A DNA stretch of 5,886 bases from NCBI GenBank assembly GCA_041547565.1, contig JBFEUI010000130.1, forward strand, positions 1 to 5,886, in the 5' to 3' direction. Position numbers and translations under genes: made by a program. This DNA comes from JBFEUI01 sp041547565. GTDB taxonomy: Bacteria > Pseudomonadota > Gammaproteobacteria > Thiohalomonadales > Thiohalomonadaceae. Positions 5,332-5,886 of the stretch are shown here, in pieces. Position 1 is the stretch's first letter. The number at the start of each line of letters is the position of its first letter. A model generated the notes under the pieces. It was not told the DNA's origin. It saw nothing but the letters and a program-made list of their open reading frames with translations, and searched no databases.

Positions 5332-5473
5332 ATGTCCAGGGATGGACGGTATGCCGCGGGTGCACGGACCTCGGTACCCCCTTGTGGGGTGTGCACAGGA
5401 GCGGCGTAGAACATGACGGCCGCCGCAGGAAAGCGCAAAGATGCTGCCGCGTTACGCCTTGTTGTATCGGATG
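5332..5473. other. Gene-poor intergenic stretch
   Basis: No convincing gene is seen between the HPP terminator and the 3' end of the - strand gene at 5474. A 31-codon reading frame (ATG 5413 to TGA 5505) has AGGAG 11 nt upstream, but it runs into the oppositely oriented gene and resembles nothing recognisable. The only structure is the hairpin at 5360-5396. Confidence 0.6.
5360..5396. repeat. Nested inverted repeat
   Basis: GTGCAC occurs at 5360-5365 and again at 5391-5396; it is self-palindromic, so the two copies can pair. Inside lies ACCCC (5376-5380), loop CTTGT, GGGGT (5386-5390). No T run follows on either strand, so it is not a standard terminator. It could still form the 3' end of the - strand transcript or be a protein site. 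Confidence 0.45.
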
Positions 5474-5836
5474 CTAGAGCGTGTTGCCGTCACTCACGGA
5501 TTTGATGTGCACCACGCGCTTGGAACCCCCCTTGACCTTGTAGTAGCCGCCATTACCGTCTGGCTCGATGGCCAGACACTTGCCCCAGCTAACGCACAGC
5601 TTGTCGCCGTCGACATGCCATGTCCCTTCACGCTTGTTGCCGTTCTGGACGCCGGTGATCGTGCCATCCGCCGAGTAGTAGGTCATACCGGACTTGCTCT
5701 TGAACATGTGCTCCCACTGCACGGTCTTTCCGGAAATGGCGCTCTTGATTTGCTCGCCCGACAGAAAGTCACCGGCAAAAACGGACATGGGAAGCGCCAG
5801 CAGACACAGGCCGGCAATGATGCTGTTTTTTTTCAT
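5474..5836 (-). CDS. Small secreted protein of unknown function
   Basis: Protein of 120 aa that I do not recognise with certainty. A Sec signal peptide (K2-K3, hydrophobic 5-17, cleavage after SVFA at 21) yields a mature chain of about 99 aa. That chain is rich in Gly, Lys and beta-forming segments, with repeated G-T-W/Y patterns such as YYSADGTITG and NKREGTWHVDGDKLCVSWGKC. This looks like a small beta-barrel of the type seen in DUF995-like or lipocalin-like periplasmic proteins, which is a fold-level resemblance only. Two cysteines five residues apart in sequence spacing (C81, C87) could form a disulfide. There is no lipobox. The start has AAGGAGAA (5841-5848) 5 nt upstream. It is transcribed toward the pstS relic, with no clear terminator. 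A 6-bp inverted repeat (5852-5876) lies in its leader. Confidence 0.8.
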   Translation of the reverse strand: MKKNSIIAGLCLLALPMSVFAGDFLSGEQIKSAISGKTVQWEHMFKSKSGMTYYSADGTITGVQNGNKREGTWHVDGDKLCVSWGKCLAIEPDGNGGYYKVKGGSKRVVHIKSVSDGNTL

Positions 5837-5851
5837 TCTATTCTCCTTGTA

Positions 5852-5876
5852 GGTGACCGCTAACTCCTATGTCACC
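5852..5876 (-). repeat. Inverted repeat in the leader of the secreted-protein gene
   Basis: GGTGAC (5852-5857) and GTCACC (5871-5876) are perfect inverted copies with a 13-nt spacer, a few bases upstream of the Shine-Dalgarno on the - strand. This could be an operator or a leader hairpin. The window ends 10 nt further on, so the promoter cannot be judged. Confidence 0.45.
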
Positions 5877-5886
5877 AGCCTGTGTA

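Noticed and set aside
5413..5505. 30-residue open frame with AGGAG upstream
   Set aside because: The spacing is long, it runs into the convergent gene and there is no recognisable content; too weak to call a gene.
5441..5863. 140-codon open frame on the + strand
   Set aside because: It is antisense to the signal-peptide-bearing - strand gene, which has a strong Shine-Dalgarno and a coherent sequence.

Overview
The window looks like a chromosomal segment of a GC-rich gammaproteobacterium, probably a sulfur-metabolising lineage (Chromatiales-like). PhoB and PhoR match the enterobacterial proteins in length and catalytic positions (PhoR 431 aa with the histidine at 213), and a DsrC/TusE-family protein lies downstream. 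The taxonomic placement is an inference from gene content; nothing in the window fixes a genus.

Left part (1-3289) is a phosphate-starvation block on the + strand. A Pho box with a well-placed -10 element precedes phoB (140-832). phoR follows after 3 nt, from a TTG start (836-2131). A second PhoB-type promoter region carries four 7-mers at an exact 11-bp period, and then comes pstS (2242-3210), the periplasmic phosphate-binding protein. pstS ends in a strong hairpin terminator, so pstCAB-phoU must be elsewhere. PhoR would phosphorylate PhoB, and PhoB would activate both its own operon and pstS.

Middle part (3307-5206) is a different module. A LysR-type regulator on the - strand is divergent from a + strand pair: a DsrC/TusE-like protein with an aberrant C-terminal arm, and an HPP-family membrane protein. 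The AT-rich 123-bp intergenic region holds a textbook T-N11-A palindrome plus further inverted and direct repeats, so the LysR protein probably controls itself and the pair.

Right part (5207-5886) starts with the least expected signal in the window. Just after the HPP stop codon lies a second, diverged copy of the pstS 3' end (last ~10 codons, stop, spacer and terminator). It aligns without gaps to the real pstS tail at a constant offset of 2044 bp. The LysR-DsrC-HPP module is therefore flanked by two homologous pstS tails, which suggests an ancestral tandem pstS whose second copy was mostly replaced or deleted. A gene-poor stretch with a hairpin follows, then a small secreted protein of unknown function on the - strand (5474-5836) with an inverted repeat in its leader.
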